A stretch of 64,000 bases of DNA from positions 180,671 to 244,670 of the forward strand of contig JBGOEJ010000002.1 of the NCBI GenBank assembly GCA_041446545.1. Reading direction: 5' to 3'. The translations under genes were made by a program, and so were the position numbers. The notes under the pieces are model-generated. The model had not been told where the DNA came from. It ran no database searches and saw nothing but the letters and a program-made list of their open reading frames with translations. Numbering within the stretch: position 1 is the stretch's first letter; each line of letters starts with the position of its first letter. Positions 32,784 to 40,940 of the stretch are shown piece after piece. Origin of the DNA: Fervidibacter canadensis. Lineage in GTDB: Bacteria; Armatimonadota; Fervidibacteria; Fervidibacterales; Fervidibacteraceae.

Positions 32784-33509
32784 TCAGCGATGAGCCAATT
32801 CAGACCCTGTTTGTGCTGAGCCACTGAGGATGGCTTGGCGCAACTCTAAGATGGCTTTGGTGACATTGATGCCGCGAGGGCAAGCGTCCACGCAGTTGAA
32901 GGCCATGTGACAGTTGAAGACGCCTCCATACTCGGCGAGGATTTGCAGGCGTTCGGCAGCGGCGCGGTCGCGGCTGTCAAAGACGAACCGATGAGCGGCG
33001 ACGAAAGCAGCCGGTCCGAGAAATTCGCCATTCACCCAGAAGACAGGGCAACCCGTCGTGCAGCAAGCGCAAAGGATGCATTTGGTCGTGTCGTCAAAGC
33101 GTTCCCGCTCTTCTGGCGATTGATAGCGCTCCTTTTGTGGGGGCGGTTCGTCGTTGATGAGGTAAGGCATCACCCGCCGATACTTGGCGAAGAAGGGCTC
33201 CATGTCCACCACAAGGTCTTTGATGACGCGAAAGCCCCGCAAAGGCTCAATGGTGATGGGTTGGCGCAAATCTTTGACGAGGGTTTTGCAAGCGAGGCGG
33301 TTCTTGCCGTTGATGACCATCGCATCCGAGCCGCAAATGCCGTGCCCACAAGAGCGGCGGAAGGCTAAAGTGCCGTCATGCTCGTCGCGAATGATGTGCA
33401 GCAAGTCCAACACACGGTCGTTGGGTTCTGCGTCCACCCGAAATTCCTGCCAATGCGGTTTGCCATCTTTTTCGGGGTCAAAGCGCAAGATGCGCACGAC
33501 GACTTCCAT
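32784..33509 (-). CDS. sdhB: Succinate dehydrogenase / fumarate reductase iron-sulfur subunit
   Basis: Electron-transfer subunit of complex II, 241 residues. [2Fe-2S] site CGHGICGSDAMVINGKNRLAC in the N-terminal plant-type ferredoxin domain; C-terminal clusters in CILCACCTTGCP and CHMAFNCVDACPRGINVTKAI ([4Fe-4S], [3Fe-4S]). The order sdhCD-sdhA-sdhB on the minus strand is a standard operon. The start is the ATG at 33509, 10-12 bases after AAAGGAGTG; a GTG start four codons earlier overlaps that site and is less likely. Confidence 0.95.
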   Translation of the reverse strand: MEVVVRILRFDPEKDGKPHWQEFRVDAEPNDRVLDLLHIIRDEHDGTLAFRRSCGHGICGSDAMVINGKNRLACKTLVKDLRQPITIEPLRGFRVIKDLVVDMEPFFAKYRRVMPYLINDEPPPQKERYQSPEERERFDDTTKCILCACCTTGCPVFWVNGEFLGPAAFVAAHRFVFDSRDRAAAERLQILAEYGGVFNCHMAFNCVDACPRGINVTKAILELRQAILSGSAQTGSELAHR

Positions 33510-33554
33510 CGGCAAGGTCACTCCTTTCGCTCCCTTAGTCTCGTCATCGGGCGC

Positions 33555-35312
33555 TCAATATTTCCGCTCTTGCGGCGGATACTTGGTGATGACGACGGGC
33601 TTGTAACGGAAAGCGATGTCGTCTCCTTTTCGGTAGGCGAGGGTGTGTTTGAGCCAATGGGCATCGTCGCGCTTTGGGAAGTCTTCGCGGTAGTGAGCGC
33701 CACGACTTTCGGTGCGATTGAGGGCGCTGGCGACGAGGGCTTCGGCGCAATCCAACAAGTAGCCCAACTCCAACGCCTCTATCAAGTCCAAGTTAAAAGC
33801 GCTGTGGCGGTCGTCTAAGCGCACCTGAGCGTATTGGGCTTTCAAGTCGCGCACTTTGTCCAAACACTCCCGAAGTTCGTCTCCTGTCCGCAAGACAGAG
33901 GCTTTGTCCATCATGACCTCTTGCAATTCCCGTCGGATTTTGCCGACCCTCCAACGACCGTCGTTGTTGTTGAGCAAGCGGTTGATGTGCTCCATCGTTG
34001 GGGCTTCAGGGTTTTCAGGGAGCGGGACGAAATCAGCATCGCGGCAAAAGCGCGCCATGTGCAAAGCAGCCCGCCGACCGAAGACAAGGATGTCCACGAG
34101 GGAGTTAGTGCCCAAACGGTTGGCGCCGTGCACTGAAACGCAAGCGCATTCGCCTGCTGCGTAAAAGCCGACGAGGGGCGTGTTCTTTTCGTCCACGACG
34201 ACTTGACCATCCACATTGGTCGGGATGCCACCCATCGCATAGTGGGCTGTCGGTTGGACGGGAACGGGTTCTTTTTCGGGGTCAACGCCCAAGTAGATGC
34301 GGGCGAACTCAGTGATGTCGGGCAGTTTCTTTTCCAGCACTTCTTTGGGCAGGTGGCGGACATCCAAGTGCAGGTAATCTTTGCCATTGACGCCTCGTCC
34401 CTCGCGGACTTCCAGATACATCGCCCGACTGACCAAATCGCGGGGCGCCAACTCCATTAACTTGGGGGCATATCTCGCCATGAAGCGTTCCCCCAAGCCA
34501 TTGAGCAAGTAAGCCCCTTCACCTCGCGCCGCCTCGCTGAGCAAAACACCCAACTTGTAAATGCCTGTCGGGTGAAATTGGTAGAACTCCATGTCTTCCA
34601 GCGGGATGCCCCGCCGCCATGCGACGGCGCAACCGTCCCCTGTGAGGGTGTGGGCGTTGCTGGTCACCTTAAAGAGGCGCCCAAAGCCGCCTGTCGCAAA
34701 GAGGACAGCCTTGGCATGAAAGATGTGCAGGATGCCCGTTTGCATCTCTAAAGCGACGACGCCACAGCAAAGCGTCCCTGTTTCTAACGGGTCGCCTGTC
34801 AGCAGCAAGTCGGTCAGGAAAAACTCGTTGAAAAACTGGACGCCATAGCGGATGCATTGCTGGTAGAGGGTTTGCAAAATCATGTGTCCCGTTCGGTCAG
34901 CGGCGTGGCAAGCGCGGCGAACAGGTTCGCCCGTTCGGTTGTTCGTGTGCCCGCCGAAACGCCGTTGCATGATTTTGCCTTCGGGAGTTCGGTCAAAGGG
35001 CAAACCCATGTGCTCCAAGAAGTAAACGCAGTCAATGGCTTCACGGCACATGATTTCTACGGCGTCTTGGTCGGCGAGGTAGTCGCTACCTTTGATGGTG
35101 TCAAAGGCGTGCCATTCCCAGTGGTCTTCTTCCATGTTGCCTAAAGCGGCGCCGATGCCGCCTTGAGCGGTGCCTGTGTGGGAACGGGTCGGATAAAGTT
35201 TGCTCAGGACGGCGGTCGGAATGCCCGCTTGAGCCAAATGCAACGCCGCCATCAGTCCCGCCCCACCAGCACCCACGATGACGGCATCGTAACGATGCCG
35301 AACGACTTGCAT
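33555..35312 (-). CDS. sdhA: Succinate dehydrogenase / fumarate reductase flavoprotein subunit
   Basis: Catalytic FAD subunit oxidising succinate to fumarate in the TCA cycle, 585 residues. Dinucleotide-binding start YDAVIVGAGGAGLMAALHLAQ, covalent-FAD histidine in RSHTGTAQGGIGAALGN, ATGGFGRLFKVTSNAHTLTGDGCAVAWRRG, the active-site region EFYQFHPTGIY, the HYAMGGIPTNVDGQV motif and C-terminal SRGAHYREDFPKRDD. Ribosome site GAGGTGA is six bases from the ATG at 35312. It lies 37 bases after the sdhCD gene and 45 bases before sdhB. Confidence 0.96.
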   Translation of the reverse strand: MQVVRHRYDAVIVGAGGAGLMAALHLAQAGIPTAVLSKLYPTRSHTGTAQGGIGAALGNMEEDHWEWHAFDTIKGSDYLADQDAVEIMCREAIDCVYFLEHMGLPFDRTPEGKIMQRRFGGHTNNRTGEPVRRACHAADRTGHMILQTLYQQCIRYGVQFFNEFFLTDLLLTGDPLETGTLCCGVVALEMQTGILHIFHAKAVLFATGGFGRLFKVTSNAHTLTGDGCAVAWRRGIPLEDMEFYQFHPTGIYKLGVLLSEAARGEGAYLLNGLGERFMARYAPKLMELAPRDLVSRAMYLEVREGRGVNGKDYLHLDVRHLPKEVLEKKLPDITEFARIYLGVDPEKEPVPVQPTAHYAMGGIPTNVDGQVVVDEKNTPLVGFYAAGECACVSVHGANRLGTNSLVDILVFGRRAALHMARFCRDADFVPLPENPEAPTMEHINRLLNNNDGRWRVGKIRRELQEVMMDKASVLRTGDELRECLDKVRDLKAQYAQVRLDDRHSAFNLDLIEALELGYLLDCAEALVASALNRTESRGAHYREDFPKRDDAHWLKHTLAYRKGDDIAFRYKPVVITKYPPQERKY

Positions 35313-35349
35313 GGATGGTCACCTCATCAGCAATGTTTTGTCACAACCT

Positions 35350-36210
35350 TCACGGTCGGAAAGTCAAGAGCACTAACGCTCCCAGCGCTAAGAGAACTCC
35401 CGACAAGGTGTAAAGGGTCGCTAACGCCCAAAAGCGGCGGGTCGGGCGATGGATAAAGTCCAACAGCACTGTCCGCATGCCCCAAACGCCATGCCCCATC
35501 GCCAGCGCCAACATCAAAAAGTCGTAGACGCGCCAACCGAAATTGGCCCACCGCTGGGCGACAAAAGTGGCATTGACCCGATTGACGCCACCGTCCATCA
35601 GATGCATGATGACGAAGTGTCCCAAGACGAGGAAAAGGAGCAAAATGCCAGAGACACGCATGAATGCCCAACCGAGGAACTCTACGCCGCCGACGGGACG
35701 GGCAGGCGGTTGCGGGCGGGGTAAAGTCAAACTCGGAACGCTTACGGCAGCGACGGCGAAAGCGCTGGCGACCGCTGGCAACCATGCCCGCCATTCCAGC
35801 AAACTGCCCATGCTCAGCGTCTCGCCACTTTGGAGCATGTAACGAAACATGATGACGGCAGACGGGAGGAACAGGACAGAGAACGCCCCGACGACGCCTG
35901 CAATCAATTGGCGGTTGTAAACTGTCAAGGCAGGTGCGAAATCCATGATGACAACCCGCACGCCATTGAGGGCATGGAACAACACCGCCCCCAAAAGCAG
36001 GATTTCGCCGAGGCGAAAAACGGGATGGTGGTAAAGCCAAACCAAATGGTCATAAGCGCGAGGGCTCCAACCGATGAGGGAGGTGTCTACGATGTGCACC
36101 AGCAAAAAGGCGAAAATGCCGACGCCTGTGAGCCGATGGAGCAGGAACATCCACATCCCTAAATCGCCACGATAGCGCCAGTGCACCTTTCGGTAGCCTC
36201 CTTCCTGCAT
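35350..36210 (-). CDS. Fused cytochrome b / membrane-anchor subunit of succinate dehydrogenase (SdhC-SdhD fusion)
   Basis: A 286-residue membrane protein of six helices that reads as two homologous halves. First half (1-125): LLHRLTGVGIFAFLLVHIVDT and LFHALNGVRVVIMD, the SdhC haem-ligand motif (His79). Second half (about 175-286): MRVSGILLLFLVLGHFVIMH and MGHGVWGMRTVLLDF, the SdhD counterpart (His240). A proline-rich linker (about 160-175) joins them. SdhC and SdhD are usually two separate proteins of 110-130 residues each, so this is a fusion. It leads the sdh operon. Confidence 0.88.
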   Translation of the reverse strand: MQEGGYRKVHWRYRGDLGMWMFLLHRLTGVGIFAFLLVHIVDTSLIGWSPRAYDHLVWLYHHPVFRLGEILLLGAVLFHALNGVRVVIMDFAPALTVYNRQLIAGVVGAFSVLFLPSAVIMFRYMLQSGETLSMGSLLEWRAWLPAVASAFAVAAVSVPSLTLPRPQPPARPVGGVEFLGWAFMRVSGILLLFLVLGHFVIMHLMDGGVNRVNATFVAQRWANFGWRVYDFLMLALAMGHGVWGMRTVLLDFIHRPTRRFWALATLYTLSGVLLALGALVLLTFRP

Positions 36211-36251
36211 CGTGACCGTTGAGCCTTCTTTCAGGTGATGCGTGCGTCATC

Positions 36252-36282
36252 ATTGTAGCGTCATTAGAGCACCAGCGTGCAA
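36252..36282 (-). promoter_or_regulatory. Possible promoter of the sdh operon
   Basis: Minus strand TTGCAC (36277-36282), a long 19-base spacer and TACAAT (36252-36257), about 40 bases upstream of the sdhCD start. Spacing is not ideal. Confidence 0.4.
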
Positions 36283-36303
36283 CGGGATGGGGTGAGCCAA
36301 CCG

Positions 36304-37212
36304 ATGGAGATCGGGGTCGCCATCGCACGCCTTGAGCGGGAAACACTGGAAGAGGACTTGAGGGCTTGGTCGGAAGCGAAGATTGCAGCGATTGAAGGCG
36401 ATTACGGTCTGCTGATGGAAAATCCCAAGCGGGTGTTGGAAGGGTGGCGGCAAGCCTTTCGGGATGCAGGGGTGCGCTTTTGGTCGGTTCATGCCCCTTT
36501 TGGCGGACCGCATAACTTGGCGCATTCCGATGCCCCCACCCGTCGGCGAGCGGTGGAGTATCACAAATTCGTCTTGGAGCGAGCGGCGATGATGGGGGCA
36601 GCCATTTGCGTGCTGCACCCGTCAAGCAGTGCCCGACCTGAAGTGTCGCCACAAAAGGCGTGGGATTGGCTGCGGGAAAGTTTGGACGAGTTAGTCCCTT
36701 TCGCCGAAGAGTTAGGGCTCATTTTGGCGGTGGAGAACATGCTGCCTGAAGCCGCCATCGGTAGCGACCCAGCGGAACTGAGCCGCTTTCTGGCTGCTTT
36801 CCTGACGCCTCACTTGCGCCTTTGCTTTGACACGGGGCATGCCCATATCGCAGGCAATGTGTTTTTGTGGCTGGAAACGGTTGCTTCAACCGTCGCCACT
36901 TACCATCTGGCGGACAATGACGGCGTGCGGGATTTGCATTTGCCTCCCGGCTATGGAACAGTGCCTTGGCATTTGTTGCTCCCGACTTTGCAGCAGACAG
37001 ATTTTCCGCTGATTGTGGAAGCCTATCGGTGGAAAAATATGTCATGGCGTCGGTTTGTTGAGGAAGTGCGGGCGGTGCTGACGGGGCAGGTGGCAACAAT
37101 GGAAGTGGCGGGACGCACCTTGCTGCTCCGCTGTCAGGTTTGTGGGCAATTGGTCATCAGAGAGGGCGAAAACTTCCTTTGTGGGTGCGGGGAATTTGAG
37201 GCACGGGTGTGA
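36304..37212 (+). CDS. Sugar phosphate isomerase/epimerase-like TIM barrel with a C-terminal zinc ribbon
   Basis: A 302-residue AP-endonuclease-2/xylose-isomerase-type TIM barrel. FWSVHAPFG, GAAICVLHPSS, LGLILAVENMLPE, LRLCFDTGHAHIAG and TYHLADNDGVRDLHLPPGYGTVPW fit the strands and metal ligands (Glu, Asp, His). The last 30 residues carry a zinc-ribbon-like pattern (CQVC, then CGC), an addition unusual for this family. The start is the ATG at 36304, eight bases after GGGGTGA. It overlaps the histidine kinase start (GTGA), so a sugar-type enzyme and a sensor kinase share a transcript. Substrate unknown. Confidence 0.83.
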   Translation: MEIGVAIARLERETLEEDLRAWSEAKIAAIEGDYGLLMENPKRVLEGWRQAFRDAGVRFWSVHAPFGGPHNLAHSDAPTRRRAVEYHKFVLERAAMMGAAICVLHPSSSARPEVSPQKAWDWLRESLDELVPFAEELGLILAVENMLPEAAIGSDPAELSRFLAAFLTPHLRLCFDTGHAHIAGNVFLWLETVASTVATYHLADNDGVRDLHLPPGYGTVPWHLLLPTLQQTDFPLIVEAYRWKNMSWRRFVEEVRAVLTGQVATMEVAGRTLLLRCQVCGQLVIREGENFLCGCGEFEARV

Positions 37213-38588
37213 AAAGCCCGGTGAGGCAGATGAGAGAGCGAACCGTTGAAGAGTTGCTGGCAGAGTTGCAGGAACGCAATCGCCAATTGGAAGCCGTCTT
37301 CCGCCTCACCTCCGCCCTTTATCAGCGGGCAAAAGAGGGCTTGACGGCGGCAGGATTGGATGAGCAATTGCAAGAGACCTTACGGGTCGCTTTGGAAGTC
37401 GTCCACGCCGACGCAGGCACTCTTTACCTCTACAATCCCGAACGCAACACCCTCGTCTTTCGCTATGTCATCGGCGAGAAGGCGAAGGAATTGACGGGCA
37501 TGGAAATCCCTGCCGATAAAGGCATAGCGGGGGAAGTTTTCCAGACGGGGCAAGCGAAAATCAGCGAAGATGTGACGAGAGAGCAACGGCACTTGTGGGA
37601 AGTGGGCGAGCGCATCGGCTATCGGACGCGCAACATGGTGACCGTGCCCTTGCGGGATATTGCCGGGACACCCATCGGCGTCTTGCAAGCCCTCAACAAG
37701 CGAGACGGCGATTTTGACCATCACGACTTGGAAGTTTTAAGCATCGTCGCCACCTTAGCGGGAACGGCGATTGAAACGGCACGGATGCAAGAGGAACGGC
37801 GGTTGGCGATCATCGCCCGTTTGTTGGGCAATATCAGCCACGACATCAAAAACATGCTGACACCCATCCTGACGACGGCTCAAACGCTGGCGCTGTTTTA
37901 CCAGTCCTTTAAGGACGAGTTGAGCAACCTGCAAACAGAAATCCCGTCGGAAGCGTGGGCAAAGTTGGAGCAAGCCTTGCAACCTTTTGAAGAGTTCTTC
38001 CGCGAAGCCATCGGGATGATGGAAGAAGGAGCAGCGCAAATTCAGGAACGGGTGAGGGAGATCGCCGATGCCGTCAAAGGGGTTATCGCTGAGCCTCAGT
38101 TTGTCCCGACAGACCTTCGGGAGTTGGCGGAGAAAGTGTTGCGGGCGCTCAAACCCGTCGCTCAAAAGCAAGGGGTAGAGTTGCGCTTAGAAGCACCACC
38201 TGATTTGCCTCAAGTCCTCGTTGACCCTAAGCGCCTCTACAACGCCCTTTACAACCTCGTCAACAATGCCATCCCTGAAACGCCTGCGGGTGGCTCGGTT
38301 ACGGTTCGCCTTTTTGTCCGTTCGGAAGGCGAGTTCCCTGAAGGGCGCTGCGTGGGGATAGAAGTCGCTGACACGGGGCGGGGCATGCCGCCCGAGGTGC
38401 GGGAGCGTTTGTTCACCGACCGAGCCATTTCCACCAAACCTGGTGGGACAGGGCTTGGGACACGCATCGTCAAAAATGTCGTGGATGCGCATGGGGGAAA
38501 AATTTGGGTGGAAAGCGAACTGGGTAAGGGGACGACTTTCTTCATCCGACTGCCCTTGCGCCTACCGGAAATCAGCGAAGCCGCCTAA
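37209..38588 (+). CDS. GAF-domain sensor histidine kinase
   Basis: A 459-residue cytoplasmic kinase with no membrane segment. Layout: N-terminal coiled coil (8-45), GAF domain (50-190) with AGTLYLYNPERNTLVFRYVIGEKA and GVLQALNKRDGDFDHHDLEVL, a dimerisation helix with the phospho-acceptor His211 (NISHDIKN), a long linker helix (about 225-295), then the ATPase domain with N-box LYNLVNNAIPETP, G1 EVADTGRGMPPEV and G2 GTGLGTRIVKNVVDAHGGKIWVESELGKGT. No response regulator gene is adjacent. Start GTG at 37209 overlaps the upstream stop; ATG at 37230 is a possible alternative. Confidence 0.9.
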   Translation: MKSPVRQMRERTVEELLAELQERNRQLEAVFRLTSALYQRAKEGLTAAGLDEQLQETLRVALEVVHADAGTLYLYNPERNTLVFRYVIGEKAKELTGMEIPADKGIAGEVFQTGQAKISEDVTREQRHLWEVGERIGYRTRNMVTVPLRDIAGTPIGVLQALNKRDGDFDHHDLEVLSIVATLAGTAIETARMQEERRLAIIARLLGNISHDIKNMLTPILTTAQTLALFYQSFKDELSNLQTEIPSEAWAKLEQALQPFEEFFREAIGMMEEGAAQIQERVREIADAVKGVIAEPQFVPTDLRELAEKVLRALKPVAQKQGVELRLEAPPDLPQVLVDPKRLYNALYNLVNNAIPETPAGGSVTVRLFVRSEGEFPEGRCVGIEVADTGRGMPPEVRERLFTDRAISTKPGGTGLGTRIVKNVVDAHGGKIWVESELGKGTTFFIRLPLRLPEISEAA

Positions 38589-38627
38589 GTCACCTCACGC
38601 CCTTGGAGAGGGGAAAGAGAGACAACG

Positions 38628-39731
38628 ATGGGCGAACGGGCTTTTTGGCGACGGATGGATTGGTGGCTCTCGGGTGCTCTCGTTTGTTTGCAACTTTTTG
38701 GCTTGTTAGCCCTCGCCAGCGCTACCTTCCAAACGGGTTGGTCTAAGGTGCTGCGACAGGGGCTTTGGATGGTGGTCGGATGGGGTGCCTTCCTCTTCGC
38801 TCTCCGCACCGACCCGCAGCAATGGGCACGGTGGGCAGGTTGGATTTACTGGGCAAACATCCTTTTGCTTCTCGTCGTCTTAGTCGTCGGTCACGAGCAA
38901 TATGGAGCCCAAAGATGGCTGCGGTTTGGCAGCATTACCCTTCAACCGTCGGAGTTCGCCAAAGCCGCCCTCATCCTCACCCTCGCTACGCTCCTCACCG
39001 AGCAAAGGGAACGGCTCAGGGACGGCAGCGCCCTTTGGCGGTCGGGACTGCATATCGCCTTGCCCTTTACCCTCGTGTTTTTGCAACCTGACTTGGGCAC
39101 TTCCCTCGTGTTGATTGCCATTTGGTTGGGTTTGCTCTTTTTTGCGGGTGTACCTGTTCGGTCGCTGATGGCGGTCATCGTCGCAGGGCTTTGCCTTTTC
39201 GCTCTCGGTTGGCGCAAAGGCGTCATCAAGGATTACCAAAAACAGCGCCTCCTTGCTTTCGTTGACCCATACTCACGAGCCAACCGAGAAGGTTACCACA
39301 TCATCCAATCCCAACTGGCGATCGGTTCGGGCGGGTTGTGGGGCAAGGGCTTGTTTAAGGGGCGCATGGGCAAACTGGGCTTTGTCCCAGCGCAACACAC
39401 CGATTTCATTTTCACCGTCGTCGGCGAAGAAGGCGGGTTCCTTTGGGCGGCGACAGTCGTTGGGTTGTTCGCCCTCCTGCTTTGGCGGTTATTGACCATC
39501 GCCGCAGAAAGCGAGGCGCCCTTGAATGCTTTTCTGGTCGTCGGCATCTTTTGCTTCTTCGCCGCTCACATCACCATCAACATCGGGATGACTTTGCGGC
39601 TGATGCCCATCACTGGGTTACCTTTGCCTTTCTTCAGTGCCGGTGGCAGCAATTTAGTCGTCTGCTATTTTTTGCTGGGCATCGCTCAAGGCATCGCCAT
39701 AAGGCAGCGGCGCTGGATGTTTGCGGGATGA
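38628..39731 (+). CDS. rodA: Peptidoglycan polymerase RodA (SEDS family)
   Basis: A 367-residue SEDS-family glycosyltransferase polymerising lipid II; RodA serves rod-shape elongation with a class B penicillin-binding protein. Ten hydrophobic segments. Signature pieces: QRWLRFGSITLQPSEFAKAALIL, FLQPDLGTSLVL, QSQLAIGSGGLWGKGLFKGRMGKLGFVPAQHTDFIFTVVGEEGGFLWA and LMPITGLPLPFFSAGGSNLV. RodA rather than FtsW is suggested by PSEFAK and RMGKLGFVPAQHTDFIF and by the lack of division genes nearby. Ends 9 bases before the convergent holA stop. Confidence 0.88.
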   Translation: MGERAFWRRMDWWLSGALVCLQLFGLLALASATFQTGWSKVLRQGLWMVVGWGAFLFALRTDPQQWARWAGWIYWANILLLLVVLVVGHEQYGAQRWLRFGSITLQPSEFAKAALILTLATLLTEQRERLRDGSALWRSGLHIALPFTLVFLQPDLGTSLVLIAIWLGLLFFAGVPVRSLMAVIVAGLCLFALGWRKGVIKDYQKQRLLAFVDPYSRANREGYHIIQSQLAIGSGGLWGKGLFKGRMGKLGFVPAQHTDFIFTVVGEEGGFLWAATVVGLFALLLWRLLTIAAESEAPLNAFLVVGIFCFFAAHITINIGMTLRLMPITGLPLPFFSAGGSNLVVCYFLLGIAQGIAIRQRRWMFAG

Positions 39732-39740
39732 GGGTTATTC

Positions 39741-40928
39741 TTAGCGAGTTGAGACATCCCTTTTCTTTTCGGGGGCACGAAGGCTTCGGCAAAGTTGTAG
39801 CACCAACAATGTCATTTGTTGCCCTTGATCCACTCCCGACTTTAGCCCGATATCTGTCTCCAAAAGCCAATGGAGGGCTTGCTCCAATTGAGGGCGGGAG
39901 AAATTGCTGGCTTGCGTCAAAAAAGCGCGGATGACTTGGGGTGATTGTTGGAGCAAGTTGTAGCGGGGGTTGTCTGGCAGGCGTCGGCGCACTTCTTCTG
40001 GGATGCGTTCCAGTTGCTCTCGGAAGAGGTCAGGACGGGCACGCAAAAGGGCAGGAGAGAAAAGTTTGGCGTCTAAAAGTAAGCGAGCCTGAAAAAGGAA
40101 GCGAAATTGACGCGTCAGCAATCCCAAAATTTTCATCGGTGGCTCCCGTCGCTGCAGCAAATTGTCCAACACCTTCAACGCCGTCGCCGCATCCCCTCTT
40201 GTCACGGCATTGACGAGGGTGAACACATCCATCGCCAAAGAGGGCACCAGTTCTCCCACCATGTCTTTTGTCACCCGACCATCTCTGCCGATGACCAACG
40301 CTAACTTTTCTAACTCGCTGGCAAGTTGACGGGCATCATTGCCGACCCGTTCCAACAGTTCGCCCACAGCGTCTTGGGTCAAATGGATGCCGATTTGCTC
40401 GGCAAGCATCTGGACAAATTCGGGCAAGTCTTGCGAACGCAACTTAGGGATGGGCACAATCAGGGCAAACTCCCTGAGAGCCTCTAAAAGGCTTTGGGAA
40501 GGCAGTTGCGAGAAGGTGACAAGGACGAAAGTGCCCTGCGGGCATTGCCGAAGCCAATGCCACCATCCTTCCCCCTTGCTTTTCCGCCGACCTGTCCGTT
40601 CCCCACCGACGGGCGGGTTTTTTACGAGCACCACCCGCCGCCGAAGCAGTTCTAACCCAAAAGTCGGCGTCAGCAATGCATCTGCCAACTGCTCCTCGCT
40701 CCCTTCCTTGCCATTGAGGACGGTAACCGCCGCTTCACGTTCCCCCTCTGGTAGCAGCAAATCGGTCAACCGTTGGGCAACTCGTTGGGCAAGGAATTCG
40801 TCCTCGCTGACAATCACGACAACGGGCGGTTCAAGACCTCCTATGCGGGCGTGCTGATACAACTGCGACAAGGCTTTGCGGACATTGCGAAAGAACTGGG
40901 CTTCCTGCCAAGACAACAACCAAGGCAT
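39741..40928 (-). CDS. holA: DNA polymerase III delta subunit
   Basis: Clamp-loader delta subunit, which opens the sliding clamp during replication; 395 residues, slightly longer than the typical 330-350. Recognisable as an AAA+-like protein lacking an active Walker motif: an N-terminal half with VVVIVSEDEFLAQRVAQRLTDLL, FVLVTFSQLPSQSLLEALREFALIVPIPKL, then GNDARQLASELEKLALVIGRDGRVTKDMVGELVP and the C-terminal oligomerisation domain (LKVLDNLLQRREPPMKILGLLTRQFRFLFQARLL). It follows nuoL on the same strand by 12 bases, with GAGGGGGC as its ribosome site, so it is transcribed with nuoJKL. Confidence 0.87.
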   Translation of the reverse strand: MPWLLSWQEAQFFRNVRKALSQLYQHARIGGLEPPVVVIVSEDEFLAQRVAQRLTDLLLPEGEREAAVTVLNGKEGSEEQLADALLTPTFGLELLRRRVVLVKNPPVGGERTGRRKSKGEGWWHWLRQCPQGTFVLVTFSQLPSQSLLEALREFALIVPIPKLRSQDLPEFVQMLAEQIGIHLTQDAVGELLERVGNDARQLASELEKLALVIGRDGRVTKDMVGELVPSLAMDVFTLVNAVTRGDAATALKVLDNLLQRREPPMKILGLLTRQFRFLFQARLLLDAKLFSPALLRARPDLFREQLERIPEEVRRRLPDNPRYNLLQQSPQVIRAFLTQASNFSRPQLEQALHWLLETDIGLKSGVDQGQQMTLLVLQLCRSLRAPEKKRDVSTR

Positions 40929-40940
40929 TTCTTCGCCCCC

